From the NCBI RefSeq assembly GCF_004342485.1, contig NZ_SMBU01000021.1:27230-91229 (forward strand): a stretch of 64,000 nt of DNA. Direction: 5' to 3'. The notes beneath the pieces were generated by a model. That model was not told the DNA's origin and ran no database searches. It saw only the letters and a program-made list of their open reading frames with translations. This document shows positions 1-9,232 of this stretch, piece by piece (position 1 is the first letter of the stretch; each line of letters opens with the position of its first letter). The position numbers and the translations under genes are program-made. The stretch comes from Roseateles saccharophilus. GTDB lineage: Bacteria; Pseudomonadota; Gammaproteobacteria; Burkholderiales; Burkholderiaceae_C.

Positions 1-2
1 CG

Positions 3-758
3 ATCGACTGGCGCAACAAGGTGCCGGCGATCGCCCTCTCCTTCTGGGTCATCAAGGTGCTCTCCACGACCGTGGGCGAGACCGGCGCCGACTTCCTCGC
101 CGTGCAGGTCGGCTGGGGCCAGGGCCCCACCAGCCTGGCCATGGCCGCAATGCTCGTGGCCGCGCTCATCGTGCAGCTGCGTGCGAAGACCTATGTGCCC
201 TGGATCTACTGGCTCAGCGTCGTGCTGGTCAGCGTGGTCGGGACGCAGATCACCGATCTGCTGACCGATGGGCTCGGCATCAGCCTCTATGCCAGCAGCG
301 TGGCCTTCGCCATCGCGCTCGCAGCAATCTTCGCGCGCTGGCATGGGGTCGAGAAGACGCTTTCGATACAGACGATCGTCACGCGCCGACGCGAGCTCTT
401 CTACTGGGCCGCCATCCTCTGCACCTTCGCACTCGGAACGGCCGTGGGTGACCTGGCCACGGAGGCCCTGGGCCTGGGCTTCGCGCTGGGCTCGGTCGTC
501 TTCGGCGCGCTGCTGTGCGCCACCTATGCCGCCTGGCTGATGGGCGCCAACGCCGTGCTCAGCTTCTGGGTCGCCTACATCCTGACGCGCCCCTTCGGTG
601 CCGCGATCGGCGACCTGCTGACGCAGGACAGGACCTACGGCGGCATGGGCATAGGCCCCATGTGGACCAGCGCCATCTTCCTGAGCTTCATCGTCTCGCT
701 CGTCGCACTGGCACAGGTTCAGGCGCTCAGGCAGCACCGCCCTTCCGCCCTCCACTAG
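3..758 (+). CDS. COG4705-type integral membrane protein, copy 1 (5' end outside window)
   Basis: Multi-spanning inner-membrane protein with about eight hydrophobic segments. The reading frame is open to the left edge. The residues before the first possible start (GTG at 21) read [11 protein letters not shown] and align with SRLNKVPDVAL of the paralogue at 7735-8508, so the true start lies upstream of the window. The two copies share motifs such as [12 protein letters not shown], the stretch around [16 protein letters not shown], and a C-terminal LSFWIAYILTRP. I recognise the family as the COG4705 group of predicted membrane-anchored proteins; its biochemical role is not established. A small secreted protein follows after 31 bp. 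The duplication inside one locus suggests a role in the same system as the binding proteins. Confidence 0.8.
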   Translation: MDWRNKVPAIALSFWVIKVLSTTVGETGADFLAVQVGWGQGPTSLAMAAMLVAALIVQLRAKTYVPWIYWLSVVLVSVVGTQITDLLTDGLGISLYASSVAFAIALAAIFARWHGVEKTLSIQTIVTRRRELFYWAAILCTFALGTAVGDLATEALGLGFALGSVVFGALLCATYAAWLMGANAVLSFWVAYILTRPFGAAIGDLLTQDRTYGGMGIGPMWTSAIFLSFIVSLVALAQVQALRQHRPSALH

Positions 759-789
759 CCCCTCCACCCCGACCTTCACGGCACATCCC

Positions 790-1203
790 ATGAAAACCAT
801 GCACACCCTGTCCCGCACCCTCTTCGCCGCCTCGAGCGTGCTTTTCCTCGCACTCGGCGCGCCCGTCGCAAGCATCGCCAATGCCGCGCCGCCGGCATCC
901 GCCAACGCTCAGAGCAAGCTGGGCGATCTGAGCGCCTTTCGCAAGATCGCGGCGGACGTCGACGCCATCGTCCAGTCCGGCGACCTCGCCAAGGCCAAGG
1001 CGCGGATCAAGGATCTGGAGGTGAGCTGGGACGCCGCCGAAGCCGGCCTCAAGCCTCGTGCGGCCGCCGACTGGCATGTCGTCGACAAGGCGATCGACCA
1101 CGCGCTCGCCGCCCTGCGCGCGGACAAGCCCAATGCCGGCGATTGCAAGAAGGCGATGGCCGAGCTGCTGTCCACGTTCGACGCCATGAAGGGCAAGGCC
1201 TGA
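790..1203 (+). CDS. Small secreted hypothetical protein
   Basis: A 137-residue protein with a clear signal peptide (hydrophobic core about residues 10-28, cleavage likely near NAAPPASA). The mature part is mostly helical and charged, with one Cys and two His (around [13 protein letters not shown]) that could bind a metal or haem, but I see no family signature. It lies 31 bp after the COG4705-type gene and is probably co-transcribed with it. The GC-rich inverted repeat around 1240-1275 followed by a short T run may end the transcript. Function unknown. Confidence 0.65.
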   Translation: MKTMHTLSRTLFAASSVLFLALGAPVASIANAAPPASANAQSKLGDLSAFRKIAADVDAIVQSGDLAKAKARIKDLEVSWDAAEAGLKPRAAADWHVVDKAIDHALAALRADKPNAGDCKKAMAELLSTFDAMKGKA

Positions 1204-1313
1204 AGCGCCGAAGCGCCGCTTTGCCTCGCTCCCGCCCCCGCCGGCCGATGCCGCCCGGGGGCGCTTTTTCATCGGCGTATCAGTGAAGCTACCTAGTCCC
1301 ACCTGAACATGAT

Positions 1314-1356
1314 TTCAGGATCGCTTCAGGGAAAGTTCAGCCCCCGTCGATAGCGT
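1314..1356 (+). promoter_or_regulatory. Candidate response-regulator operator/promoter A (TTCAG direct repeats plus -10)
   Basis: Three perfect TTCAG pentamers start at 1314, 1325 and 1336, exactly 11 bp apart. A -10-like TAGCGT starts at 1351, 15 bases after the last repeat. The same layout recurs at five other promoters in this window. An 11-bp direct repeat abutting a -10 box without a -35 box is the known architecture of OmpR/PhoB-family activator sites. The rest of the 1204-1504 interval holds a possible terminator of the preceding gene (about 1240-1275) and the leader ORF at 1410. Confidence 0.75.
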
Positions 1357-1409
1357 CCCGGTCAACGAATGCGGCGCCCATGCAGGCACCGCGTGATGCC
1401 GGAGACAAC

Positions 1410-1508
1410 ATGGTTGAACTGCGTTCTTCACGAGACGTGCATCGCACGCCGGCCTGGCCCCGGGTCGTTCCGGCGGCCACCCCTGCCTGCTGCAGCTGCC
1501 TGCCATGA
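1410..1508 (+). CDS. Cys-rich 32-residue leader ORF (candidate upstream regulator peptide)
   Basis: The ATG at 1410 follows GGAGACAAC, the same ribosome site that precedes the TonB receptor at 3713. It encodes 32 residues ending PACCSCLP. Its TGA (1506-1508) overlaps the ATG of the next gene as ATGA. The downstream binding-protein gene has no visible Shine-Dalgarno of its own, so its translation probably depends on this ORF. Known comparable cases are Cys-containing upstream ORFs that tune TonB-receptor or oxidase operons to copper in other proteobacteria. That this one senses a metal is inference. Confidence 0.5.
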   Translation: MVELRSSRDVHRTPAWPRVVPAATPACCSCLP

Positions 1509-2563
1509 GGCCACTGCTTCATGGCCATCCGTCCCGGCGCACCTGCCTCGCGCTTGCCGGCGCCGGCCTGCTGCCCTGGCCTGCGCTCGCGGCCGGCACA
1601 GGCCATCCGCCCTATCGGCCGCAGGCCCCGGTCGAGGGCCTGATCCGCATCTGGGGGCATGGCAGCCGCGAGCGCTCGCCGGCCGGCGCACTGGTGGCCG
1701 CCTGGATCAAGGGCTTCCAGCACTTCCACCCGGCGATGCGATTCGAAGTCACGCTGCGCGGCGACTCGACCGCCATCGGCGGCCTTTACACCGGCGCGGC
1801 CGACATCGCGCTGATGGAGCGCCCGCCGATCGCCATCGAGCTCGACGGCTACCGCCCGATCTTCGGCCACGATCCCTTCGGCGTCATCGTCGCCTCGGGC
1901 AGCCTCGACCACGCCGACCATGCGCCGGCGCCCGTCGTCTTCGTCCACCGGAGCAACCCGCTGACGCGGCTGAGCTTGCAGCAGCTAGACGCCGCAATCG
2001 GCGCGGACCACCGCCGCGGACACCCGCCGGTGAACACCTGGAAGGATCTCGGCGTCGACGGGCCGCTGCGCGATCGGCCGCTGGAGGTACTGACCTATGA
2101 CATCGCCGGCGATCTGCCCCAGTTCATGCAGCAGGCGGTGATGGGCGGCAGCCAGAAATGGACCGGCCGCCTGCGCGAGTTCGGTACCCCGTCGACAACG
2201 GCGGATGAAGGTCGGGAGGCCGCCCGGCGCCTGATGCAGGCGCTGCAGCAGACACCCCATGCGCTGGCGCTGGCGACCTGGCCGGACCGGCTGCCTCAGG
2301 CCAGGGCGGTCGCGTTGTCGGCTGCCCTGCCCGCCCCCTTCCTGCTCCCGACGCGCGCGACCGTCTCCCAGCGCCGCTACCCGCTGGTGCGGGACCTGCA
2401 GGTCTTCGTCGAGCGCGCACCGGGCGGACCGCTGCAGGCGCCCGTGCGCGAATTCCTCGCCTATCTGCTGAGTGCGCCAGGCCAGCAGGCGATCGCCTCG
2501 GACGGCGGCTATTTCGCGCTGCCGGGCCAGGAAGCGGCCCGCATCAAGGAGACCCTCGCATGA
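1505..2563 (+). CDS. PstS-like periplasmic binding protein 1
   Basis: 352 residues. An N-terminal signal (Arg-Arg then a hydrophobic stretch, residues about 10-30) is followed by a type-2 periplasmic binding fold of the PstS superfamily. Recognisable landmarks are VEGLIRIWGHG, a GAADIAL segment, TWKDLG and the C-terminal RYPLVRDLQVF followed by VREFLAYLLSAPGQQ. The PstS phosphate loop (SGT) is absent: the equivalent region reads LTYDIAGDLPQFM. It is the most divergent member of the seven-gene set here. It follows operator A and the leader ORF, and its end overlaps the next gene by 4 bp (ATGA), so the two are coupled. Ligand unknown. Confidence 0.8.
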   Translation: MRPLLHGHPSRRTCLALAGAGLLPWPALAAGTGHPPYRPQAPVEGLIRIWGHGSRERSPAGALVAAWIKGFQHFHPAMRFEVTLRGDSTAIGGLYTGAADIALMERPPIAIELDGYRPIFGHDPFGVIVASGSLDHADHAPAPVVFVHRSNPLTRLSLQQLDAAIGADHRRGHPPVNTWKDLGVDGPLRDRPLEVLTYDIAGDLPQFMQQAVMGGSQKWTGRLREFGTPSTTADEGREAARRLMQALQQTPHALALATWPDRLPQARAVALSAALPAPFLLPTRATVSQRRYPLVRDLQVFVERAPGGPLQAPVREFLAYLLSAPGQQAIASDGGYFALPGQEAARIKETLA

Positions 2564-3603
2564 CTCAACACGCGATGCGCTGCGTCGCAGCGCTGCTCGC
2601 CGGCTTCGCCCTGTCGACCGCCAGGGCGGGCGACGAGCCGGATTACCTGAGGGATCTGCAGCCCTATCGGGCCCAGGCTGCCGTCGCCGGCACGATCCGC
2701 GTCTGGGGCAACCCCTATATCCCGGAGCTGGTCCAGGCCTGGGAGGACGGCTTTCGCAAGCATCACCCCGGCATCGGCTTCGTGACGCGGCTCAAGGGCA
2801 CCGAGGCCGCCATGGCCGGGCTGTATGCGGACATCGCGGACGTCGTCTTCATCGGCCGCGAGCCCTACCGGCCGGAGCTGCGCGCCTTCGAGGACTGGTT
2901 CGGCTACCCGGCCACCGGCATCAAGATCACGTCGGGCAGCTATGCGACGCAGCACAAGACCTTCGCGCTGATGGTCTATGTACACAAGGACAACCCGCTG
3001 GCCGGCATGACGCTGGCACAGCTCGACGCGATCTACGGCGCCGAGCGCCGGCGCGGCGCACCGGGGCCCATCCGCACCTGGGGCCAGCTCGGCCTGAAGG
3101 GCGACTGGGCCGACCGCCCCATCCATGTCTATGGCTACAACTTCGACACCGGCATGGCCGGCTTCTTCCGCCTCGCGGTCATGCGGGACAGCGACCGCTG
3201 GAACCCCGAACTGAAAGACTTCGACAACGGGCACAGGCCGACGGGCGAGGTCATCAACGCCGGCACCTACATCCTCGATGCCGTGGCTCATGACCCGGCG
3301 GGCATCGGCTTCGCCAACGTGCTGTTCGAGAACCCCGGCGTGCGCCGCATCGGCCTGGCCGAGAGCGAGGGTCAGCCCTGGGTCGAGCCCACGAAGCAAA
3401 ACGCCTGGCTCAGGCGTTGGCCGCTGACCCGCTACAGCACGGCCTTCATCAACCGCCGTCCCGGGCAGCCGGTCGACCCCAAGGTGCGCGAATTCCTGCG
3501 CTACATCCTGAGCCGCGACGGCATGCATGCCATCGTCGAAGACGCCGCCTTTCTGCCGCTCGACGCAACGACGCTGCTGCAGCAACTGCAGCAGCTCGAT
3601 TGA
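2560..3603 (+). CDS. PstS-like periplasmic binding protein 2
   Basis: 347 residues with a signal peptide ending near TARAGDEP. It has the family landmarks IRVWGN, GLYADIADVVFIG, VYVHKDNPL, TWGQLGLKGDWADRPI and a C-terminal REFLRYILSRDG. The loop that holds SGT in true PstS reads GYNFDTGMAGFF, so phosphate binding as in PstS is doubtful. The start overlaps the stop of binding protein 1 by 4 bp. No permease or ATPase of the Pst type follows; the next transcription unit begins with a TonB-dependent receptor. This suggests delivery to or from an outer-membrane receptor rather than to a Pst transporter, which is inference. Confidence 0.82.
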   Translation: MTQHAMRCVAALLAGFALSTARAGDEPDYLRDLQPYRAQAAVAGTIRVWGNPYIPELVQAWEDGFRKHHPGIGFVTRLKGTEAAMAGLYADIADVVFIGREPYRPELRAFEDWFGYPATGIKITSGSYATQHKTFALMVYVHKDNPLAGMTLAQLDAIYGAERRRGAPGPIRTWGQLGLKGDWADRPIHVYGYNFDTGMAGFFRLAVMRDSDRWNPELKDFDNGHRPTGEVINAGTYILDAVAHDPAGIGFANVLFENPGVRRIGLAESEGQPWVEPTKQNAWLRRWPLTRYSTAFINRRPGQPVDPKVREFLRYILSRDGMHAIVEDAAFLPLDATTLLQQLQQLD

Positions 3604-3624
3604 GCGATGCGGCCTGAATGCTCA

Positions 3625-3667
3625 TTAATCTGCAGTTCACTCCCGGTTTAGGGTGGGCGCCTAGTCT
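3625..3667 (+). promoter_or_regulatory. Candidate response-regulator operator/promoter B
   Basis: Weaker but in-register copy of the shared element: TTAAT at 3625, TTCAC at 3636 and TTTAG at 3647 (11-bp steps), then TAGTCT at 3662, again 15 bases after the last repeat. It precedes the TonB receptor, which has a GGAGACAAC ribosome site just upstream of its ATG at 3713. Confidence 0.6.
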
Positions 3668-3712
3668 CGAACTGCTACCTGGCTTCATTTCATATTCAAC
3701 AACGGAGACAAC

Positions 3713-6604
3713 ATGAAGCAACGCAGAACACAAAGTGCGATCGCCGCCAGCCTTCTCATGTCCGGGCTCGGTGCCCTGCTGGCGGCCCCTGCCGGTGCCG
3801 CCGAAAACGACGACAAGAGCAAGCTGGACACGGTCGTCGTCACCGGGTCAGCCGTCCCGATGACCACCAAGGATGCGGCGGCCGTCTCGGTCACCGAGAT
3901 GAACCGCGAGACCATCGAGAAGGCGGGCGTCAGCACCGACGTGCTGGAGGTGCTGCGCAAGGGCGTGCCGACGCTGCAAGGCCGCGGCAACGCCGGTGCC
4001 TCCAACGCCAACAACCTGAACCAGCGCACCGGCGGCGGCTCGCAGCTGCAGTTGCGCAACCTCGACACCCTGGTCCTGGTGAACGGCCGGCGCGTCGCCA
4101 TCAGCGGCATCGCGGCGGTCGGTGGCAAGGCCTTCGTGAACTCGTCGCAGATCCCGCCCTCGGCCATCGAGCGCATCGAAGTGTTGTCCGACGGTTCCTC
4201 CGCCATCTACGGCTCCGACGCGATCGGCGGCGTCGTCAACATCATCCTGAAGTCAGACGCCAAGGGCTTCGACGGCGGCGTGCGCTACGGCAGCGCCGAC
4301 AACTACAACGAGTACGGCGCCTACATGACCTATGGCGCGAGGTTAGACGGCGCCCGCTTCACGGCATCGGTCAACGCCTCGCACACCGACCCGCTCTACC
4401 AGAACGAGCGCTCGTTCTCGACACCCATCACCGGCCGCGTCAGCATCGTGCCGGGCAGCATTGGCGGCGCCAGCCCGGCCCTCCTCGCCAGCGGCCAGGT
4501 GTCGCCGAGCAAGAACAATCCCACCGGCGCCGCGGCCACGGCGCCCTCGTTGGCGGCGCTCATCACCAACGGCACCTATCTGGCGTCGAGCACGGCGGCC
4601 AATGCCGCCACCTACGACCTGTCGCAGTTCCAGACGCTGATGCAGCAGCAGGACCAGGTCGCGATCAGCCTCAACGCCGTCGCCGACCTGATCGGCCGCA
4701 AGCTGAGCGCCTTTGGCGACCTGCAGCTGTCCGACAACCGCAGTTCCACGCGCATGCTGCCGGTCGCCACGACGCTGACCGTGCCCAAGGGCGCTGCCTA
4801 CGACCCGATCACGGCCAGCTTCGCCGGGGTCAACTTCGCCGACTGGGACCGCCCCCTCGAGCATCATTACGACCAGGGCGCCGCGCGCGTGACTGCCGGC
4901 CTGCGCGGCAAGCTCGACAACGGCTTCGGCTGGGAAGCCGCCATCGTCCACAGCCAGAACGACCTGAAGTGGGCCATGGCCAACGTGCTGTTCAAGCCGA
5001 ACATCCCGCTGGCCGTGCTGGGCGGCTACGACGCCAACGGCAATGCGGTGGCCGGCGGCAAGTTCAGCCGCGTCTACGCCAACTATTCGACGTCCGGCGC
5101 CCTCAGCCTCCAGCCCGCGCTCGACCCCTTCGCGCGCGCGGCCGGGCTCGATCCCGCTTCGCTGGCGAACCTGTACGGCACCGAGCGCGTCGACATGTCC
5201 AGCAGGCTCGACTCCTTCGATGCCTCGTTGAACGGCACGCTCGGCTCGCTGCCCGGTGGCAAGCCCGGCTTTGCGATCGGCGTGAGCACGCGGCGCGAAG
5301 CCCTTGCGGCCCACACCGACGACAACGCGCACAACACCGGCCCCGGCGCGCAGAGCTGGCTGGGCGGCCAGTTCTACGACGCGTTCTCGAAGAGCCGCCG
5401 CATCGACGCCGTGTTCGCCGAGGTGCGCGTGCCCATCACCGGGGAGTCCTGGAAGCTGCCCGGCTTCTCGGCGCTGGATCTCATCGCCGCCGCACGCTCC
5501 GAGAAATACAGCGACGCCGGCAGCTCGGTGTCGCCCAAGCTCGGCCTGCGCTGGCAGCCCGTCGACCAGAGCCTGACGGTCCGGGCCAGCGTCTCGAAAT
5601 CCTTCACCGCGCCGACCCTCTATGCGGAATACGGCCCGACAGCCACGCGCCTGGTCGGTAACGGCGTCATCCTGAGCACCTTCGGCCTGAACAACCCGGG
5701 CCTGCAGGGCATGGACGGCAACAACCCCAACCTGCAGCCCAGCAAGGCGGACACCAAGTCGCTCAACCTGACCTTCAGGCCGGATGCCGTGCCGGGCCTG
5801 TCGCTGTCGGCCGAGTACTCGAATGTCTCGCAGAAGGGCTACCCGGGCGGCATCGGTTTCGCCAACATCCTGCAGAGCGTGAACGCGCTGGGCAGTGCGT
5901 CGCCCTTTGCCGCCAATGTGGCCAAGGGTGCCTTCCCCGGTCAGCCGAGTGCGACGCCGTTCGCGAACCCGGGTGACCTGCTGGCCTATCTGCAGGCCGA
6001 CCCCAACAACTCCCTGAATGTCTACGCGATCGACCAGTTCAGGAACCTGGGCGGCGTGAAGCTGAAGGCATTCACGCTCAACGCGGAGTACGAATGGGAG
6101 ACCGCGGCCGCCGGCACCTTCACGCTCGGCACGACCGGAACGATCTTCGATTCCTACAAGTTCCAGGCACTGCCCTCCCAGAAGTTCTACGAATATGCCG
6201 GCACGGTGACCAACGGTGGCACCGGCGTGCAGGGCACGTTGCCCAAGTACCGCTTCTACACAACGCTGGACTGGCGCCAAGGGCCGTGGCTCGCGACCCT
6301 GGGCAACACCTATGTGTCGTCGGTGACCGACCTCGGGCCCGGCGGCATCGTCTACGAGACCAGCAAGACCTTGAAGCCCCTGCCCGTCAGCGCCTACATG
6401 AGCTGGGACCTGCGGCTGGCCTACAGCGGCGGCCGTGCCGGTTTCCTCGGCGTCAAGAGCTACACGCTGGCCCTGGGCGTCAACAACATCGGCAACCGGA
6501 TGCCCCCGCTGGCCCCACAGGCCTACACGGACAACAACGCCGACATCTCCTCCTACTCGCCCCTCGGCCGCATGGTCTACGTGACCGCGCAGGCCAAGTT
6601 CTGA
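3713..6604 (+). CDS. TonB-dependent outer-membrane receptor 1
   Basis: 963 residues, with signal peptide to about residue 28, a TonB-box-like LDTVVVTG, a plug domain (landmarks LRNLDTLVLVNGRR and IERIEVLSDGSSAIYGSDAIGGVVN, about residues 45-185) and a large beta-barrel ending in an aromatic-rich strand with terminal F (VYVTAQAKF). It imports a ligand across the outer membrane using TonB energy. The plug and long loops resemble the large receptors used for bulky organic ligands more than classic siderophore receptors. It begins the operon driven by operator B: receptor, binding protein 3, COG4705 protein, cytochrome b561 and probably the response regulator. Ligand not deducible. Confidence 0.9.
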   Translation: MKQRRTQSAIAASLLMSGLGALLAAPAGAAENDDKSKLDTVVVTGSAVPMTTKDAAAVSVTEMNRETIEKAGVSTDVLEVLRKGVPTLQGRGNAGASNANNLNQRTGGGSQLQLRNLDTLVLVNGRRVAISGIAAVGGKAFVNSSQIPPSAIERIEVLSDGSSAIYGSDAIGGVVNIILKSDAKGFDGGVRYGSADNYNEYGAYMTYGARLDGARFTASVNASHTDPLYQNERSFSTPITGRVSIVPGSIGGASPALLASGQVSPSKNNPTGAAATAPSLAALITNGTYLASSTAANAATYDLSQFQTLMQQQDQVAISLNAVADLIGRKLSAFGDLQLSDNRSSTRMLPVATTLTVPKGAAYDPITASFAGVNFADWDRPLEHHYDQGAARVTAGLRGKLDNGFGWEAAIVHSQNDLKWAMANVLFKPNIPLAVLGGYDANGNAVAGGKFSRVYANYSTSGALSLQPALDPFARAAGLDPASLANLYGTERVDMSSRLDSFDASLNGTLGSLPGGKPGFAIGVSTRREALAAHTDDNAHNTGPGAQSWLGGQFYDAFSKSRRIDAVFAEVRVPITGESWKLPGFSALDLIAAARSEKYSDAGSSVSPKLGLRWQPVDQSLTVRASVSKSFTAPTLYAEYGPTATRLVGNGVILSTFGLNNPGLQGMDGNNPNLQPSKADTKSLNLTFRPDAVPGLSLSAEYSNVSQKGYPGGIGFANILQSVNALGSASPFAANVAKGAFPGQPSATPFANPGDLLAYLQADPNNSLNVYAIDQFRNLGGVKLKAFTLNAEYEWETAAAGTFTLGTTGTIFDSYKFQALPSQKFYEYAGTVTNGGTGVQGTLPKYRFYTTLDWRQGPWLATLGNTYVSSVTDLGPGGIVYETSKTLKPLPVSAYMSWDLRLAYSGGRAGFLGVKSYTLALGVNNIGNRMPPLAPQAYTDNNADISSYSPLGRMVYVTAQAKF

Positions 6605-6618
6605 GCGGCCGGTTCTCG

Positions 6619-7731
6619 ATGCCGATGAATCACCGACCGAAGCCCGGTCCCGCCACGATCGCAGCCGGCGCGGGGGCTCTCGCCCTGGGCCTGTGCAGCT
6701 TCGCGTGGGCCACCCCCACGCCACTGCCCCAGTACACGCCCGAGGCCAAGGTCTCGGGCGTCATCCGCAACCACGGCTTCGGGCTGGGCGGTGTGCTCAA
6801 GGAATGGGAGCAGGCCTTCCAGAAGCACCACCCCGGCGTGACGTTCGAGGACAAGCTGCCGACCAGCGATGCCGCCATCCCCGCGCTCGTCACGGGAGTG
6901 ACCGACCTTGCGCCCGATGGCGGGGAAGCCACGCTGACCGAGAACCTGGCCTTCTTCGAGGTCTACGGCTACCCGCCGACCGAGATCACCGTGGCCTCGG
7001 GCGCCTTCGACGTGGACGGCAAGTCCAACGGGCCGGTCATCTTCGTGCACAAGGACAACCCCATCGCGTCCCTGAGCCTCAAGCAGCTCGACGGCATCTT
7101 CGGTGCCGCGCGCAGCGCCGGCATGCGCGGGTTCAAGTGGACGCCGTCCGACGGCCGCGGCGCCGAGCTGGACATTCGCACCTGGGGGCAGCTGGGCCTG
7201 AAGGGCGAATGGGCCGACAAGCCCATCCAGACCTATGGGCACGCGCCGTCCGGGACCACACGCTTCTTCCAGTGGAAGGTGCTGGGCAACGGCGACAAGT
7301 GGAACCCCAACTACCGCGAGTACGTCGAGACCGGAAGCAAGATGATCGCCGACGAGGATCGCACCGAGCAGCGGCTGGGACTGCAGTCGATGTTGCGCAA
7401 GGAGCTGTCCCACGACCGCTACGGCATCGCCTGGACCGTGATGCCGCAGGCCAAGGGCGTCGCGGGCGTCAAGGCCATCGCGCTTTCGCCCTCGGAGGGC
7501 GCGGCGCCGGTGGCTCCCAGCAAGGAGAGCTTTCAGGAGCGCCGCTATCCGCTGGTGCGCAGCATCTACATCTTCCTGAACCGCAAGCCCGGAACGCCCC
7601 TCGAACCCAGGCTGCGCGAGTTCCTGCGCTTCGTCCTGAGCCGGGAGGGCCAGCAGATCGTCGAGCGCAACGGCAGCTACCTGCCATTGCCGGCCGAGAT
7701 GGTGCAACAACAAAGACAGAAGCTGGATTGA
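6619..7731 (+). CDS. PstS-like periplasmic binding protein 3
   Basis: 370 residues from ATG 6619 (a second in-frame ATG lies at 6625). The signal peptide runs to about residue 33 (CSFAWATP). Landmarks are VSGVIRNHGFG, VHKDNPIASLSLKQLDGIF, TWGQLGLKGEWADKPI, RRYPLVRSIYIF and LREFLRFVLSREGQQ. It is the only one of the set that keeps an SGT triad in the ligand loop (GHAPSGTTRFFQ), the position PstS uses to bind phosphate, so it could still bind an oxyanion. It starts 14 bp after the receptor stop and ends 3 bp before the next gene, so it is within an operon. Confidence 0.82.
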   Translation: MPMNHRPKPGPATIAAGAGALALGLCSFAWATPTPLPQYTPEAKVSGVIRNHGFGLGGVLKEWEQAFQKHHPGVTFEDKLPTSDAAIPALVTGVTDLAPDGGEATLTENLAFFEVYGYPPTEITVASGAFDVDGKSNGPVIFVHKDNPIASLSLKQLDGIFGAARSAGMRGFKWTPSDGRGAELDIRTWGQLGLKGEWADKPIQTYGHAPSGTTRFFQWKVLGNGDKWNPNYREYVETGSKMIADEDRTEQRLGLQSMLRKELSHDRYGIAWTVMPQAKGVAGVKAIALSPSEGAAPVAPSKESFQERRYPLVRSIYIFLNRKPGTPLEPRLREFLRFVLSREGQQIVERNGSYLPLPAEMVQQQRQKLD

Positions 7732-7734
7732 GCG

Positions 7735-8508
7735 GTGCAGAACCAGGACATGCCGAGCCGGCTCAACAAGGTTCCCGACGTCGCCCTGGGCTTCTGGATC
7801 ATCAAGATCATGTCGACCACGGTGGGGGAAACGGTCGCCGACTATCTGGCCGTCGAGGCGGGGCTCGGGCAGGGCATCACCGCCGGCATCATGGGGACCC
7901 TGCTGGCCGTCGCGCTCTGCATGCAATTGCAGGCCCGCAGCCATGTGCCCTGGATGTACTGGCTGACCGTGGTGCTGGTCAGCGTGGTGGGCACGCAGAT
8001 CACCGACGTGCTGACCGACCGCCTGGAGGTCAGCCTCTATGCCAGCACGGCGGTGTTTGCCGCGGCCCTGATCGCGATCTTCTCGATCTGGTTCAGGAGC
8101 GAACGGACCCTTTCGATCAGCGCCATCGACACCCGCCCCCGGGAGCTCTTCTACTGGGGCGCCATCCTGTGCACCTTTGCCCTCGGCACGGCCGCCGGCG
8201 ACCTGGCGACCGAAGCCCTGGGCCTGGGCTTCCAATGGGGCGTCATCGCCGGCTGCGCGCTGATCGCACTCACAGCACTGGCCTACTTTCTCGGGGCGGA
8301 CATCGTGCTGAGCTTCTGGATCGCCTACATCCTGACGCGCCCCCTGGGCGCGGCGCTGGGGGATCTGCTGTCGCAGTCACCGGCATACGGCGGCTTCGGC
8401 CTTGGCGCGAAGGCGACCAGCATCGCCTTCCTGATGGTCATCGTCAGCCTGGTCGCGCTCGAGCAACGCGGGCGGCGACAGGCCTTGGCCAGCCCCGCGT
8501 CGCCCTGA
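7735..8508 (+). CDS. COG4705-type integral membrane protein, copy 2
   Basis: 257 residues from a GTG start 3 bp after the previous stop. It has about eight membrane spans and is a close paralogue of the protein at the left edge along its whole length (shared [29 protein letters not shown] and LSFWIAYILTRPLGA). Polar residues recur inside the spans (GET, QITD, GD), hinting at a transport or sensing pore, but no mechanism is known to me for this family. Position between a binding protein and a cytochrome b561 ties it to the regulon. Confidence 0.8.
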   Translation: MQNQDMPSRLNKVPDVALGFWIIKIMSTTVGETVADYLAVEAGLGQGITAGIMGTLLAVALCMQLQARSHVPWMYWLTVVLVSVVGTQITDVLTDRLEVSLYASTAVFAAALIAIFSIWFRSERTLSISAIDTRPRELFYWGAILCTFALGTAAGDLATEALGLGFQWGVIAGCALIALTALAYFLGADIVLSFWIAYILTRPLGAALGDLLSQSPAYGGFGLGAKATSIAFLMVIVSLVALEQRGRRQALASPASP

Positions 8509-8554
8509 ATCGGCCACGCCCGTTCCGCCCAATCCGCATCCAAAGGAGAACGCC

Positions 8555-9124
8555 TTGCAACCCATGGGGCCCGCCCACCCGTCCCTGCAGCCCAGCACCC
8601 GCTACACCACCACCGCCATCGTGCTGCACTGGCTGGTCGCCCTGGGCCTCGTGGCGGCGTTCTGCATCGGCATCTACATGGGCGACCTGCCCCGCTCGCC
8701 CACCAAGCTGCAGATCTACGGCTGGCACCGGACGGCCGGCATCACGGTGCTGGCGCTGGTGCTTGCCCGGCTGTTCTGGCGCGCCACCCACCACCCTCCC
8801 GCGGACCTGCCCATGCCGGCCTGGCAGGCCACCGCGGCCCATGCCCTGCACGGCCTGATGTACGCGCTGATGCTCACCGTCCCGCTGGCCGGCTGGGCCA
8901 TGAGCTCGGCCAAGGGCCAGCCGGTGGTCTGGTTCGACGTGCTGACGCTGCCCGGCCTGCTGCCTGCCGACAGGCCGCTCGCGCATCAGCTCGAAAAACT
9001 GCACAGCCTGCTGTCCTGGGTCCTGCTGGCCTCGGTGGCCCTGCACCTGGCCGCCGCGCTCAAGCACCATGTCATCGACAAGGACGGCCTGCTCGACCGC
9101 ATGCGGCCGGGCAAGGCCGCATGA
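8555..9124 (+). CDS. Cytochrome b561 family protein
   Basis: 189 residues from a TTG start with AAGGAG seven bases upstream. It has four predicted membrane helices carrying the family's haem-ligand histidines (LHWLVA near residue 30, GWHRTAG near 58, and LHSLL/ALHLAAAL in the last helix). Bacterial b561 proteins pass electrons from the quinone pool to periplasmic or membrane acceptors. Here it may supply electrons to a redox step of this uptake or efflux system, for example metal reduction. That is inference from position only. Confidence 0.85.
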   Translation: MQPMGPAHPSLQPSTRYTTTAIVLHWLVALGLVAAFCIGIYMGDLPRSPTKLQIYGWHRTAGITVLALVLARLFWRATHHPPADLPMPAWQATAAHALHGLMYALMLTVPLAGWAMSSAKGQPVVWFDVLTLPGLLPADRPLAHQLEKLHSLLSWVLLASVALHLAAALKHHVIDKDGLLDRMRPGKAA

Positions 9125-9232
9125 GCATCATGCCGATGGCCGCTCTCGGCCGAGGGCGCGGGCGCACTGCCGCACAATGAGCCATGCCGCACAAGCCCGT
9201 CCGAGGCTTGGCCGGCCGAAGGAGACAAGGCG

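Noticed and set aside
4343..6724. Long minus-strand open frame opposite TonB receptor 1
   Set aside because: It is an antisense shadow: Arg/Gly/Val/His-rich composition typical of the reverse of GC-ending codons, no domain, and it fully overlaps a recognisable receptor.
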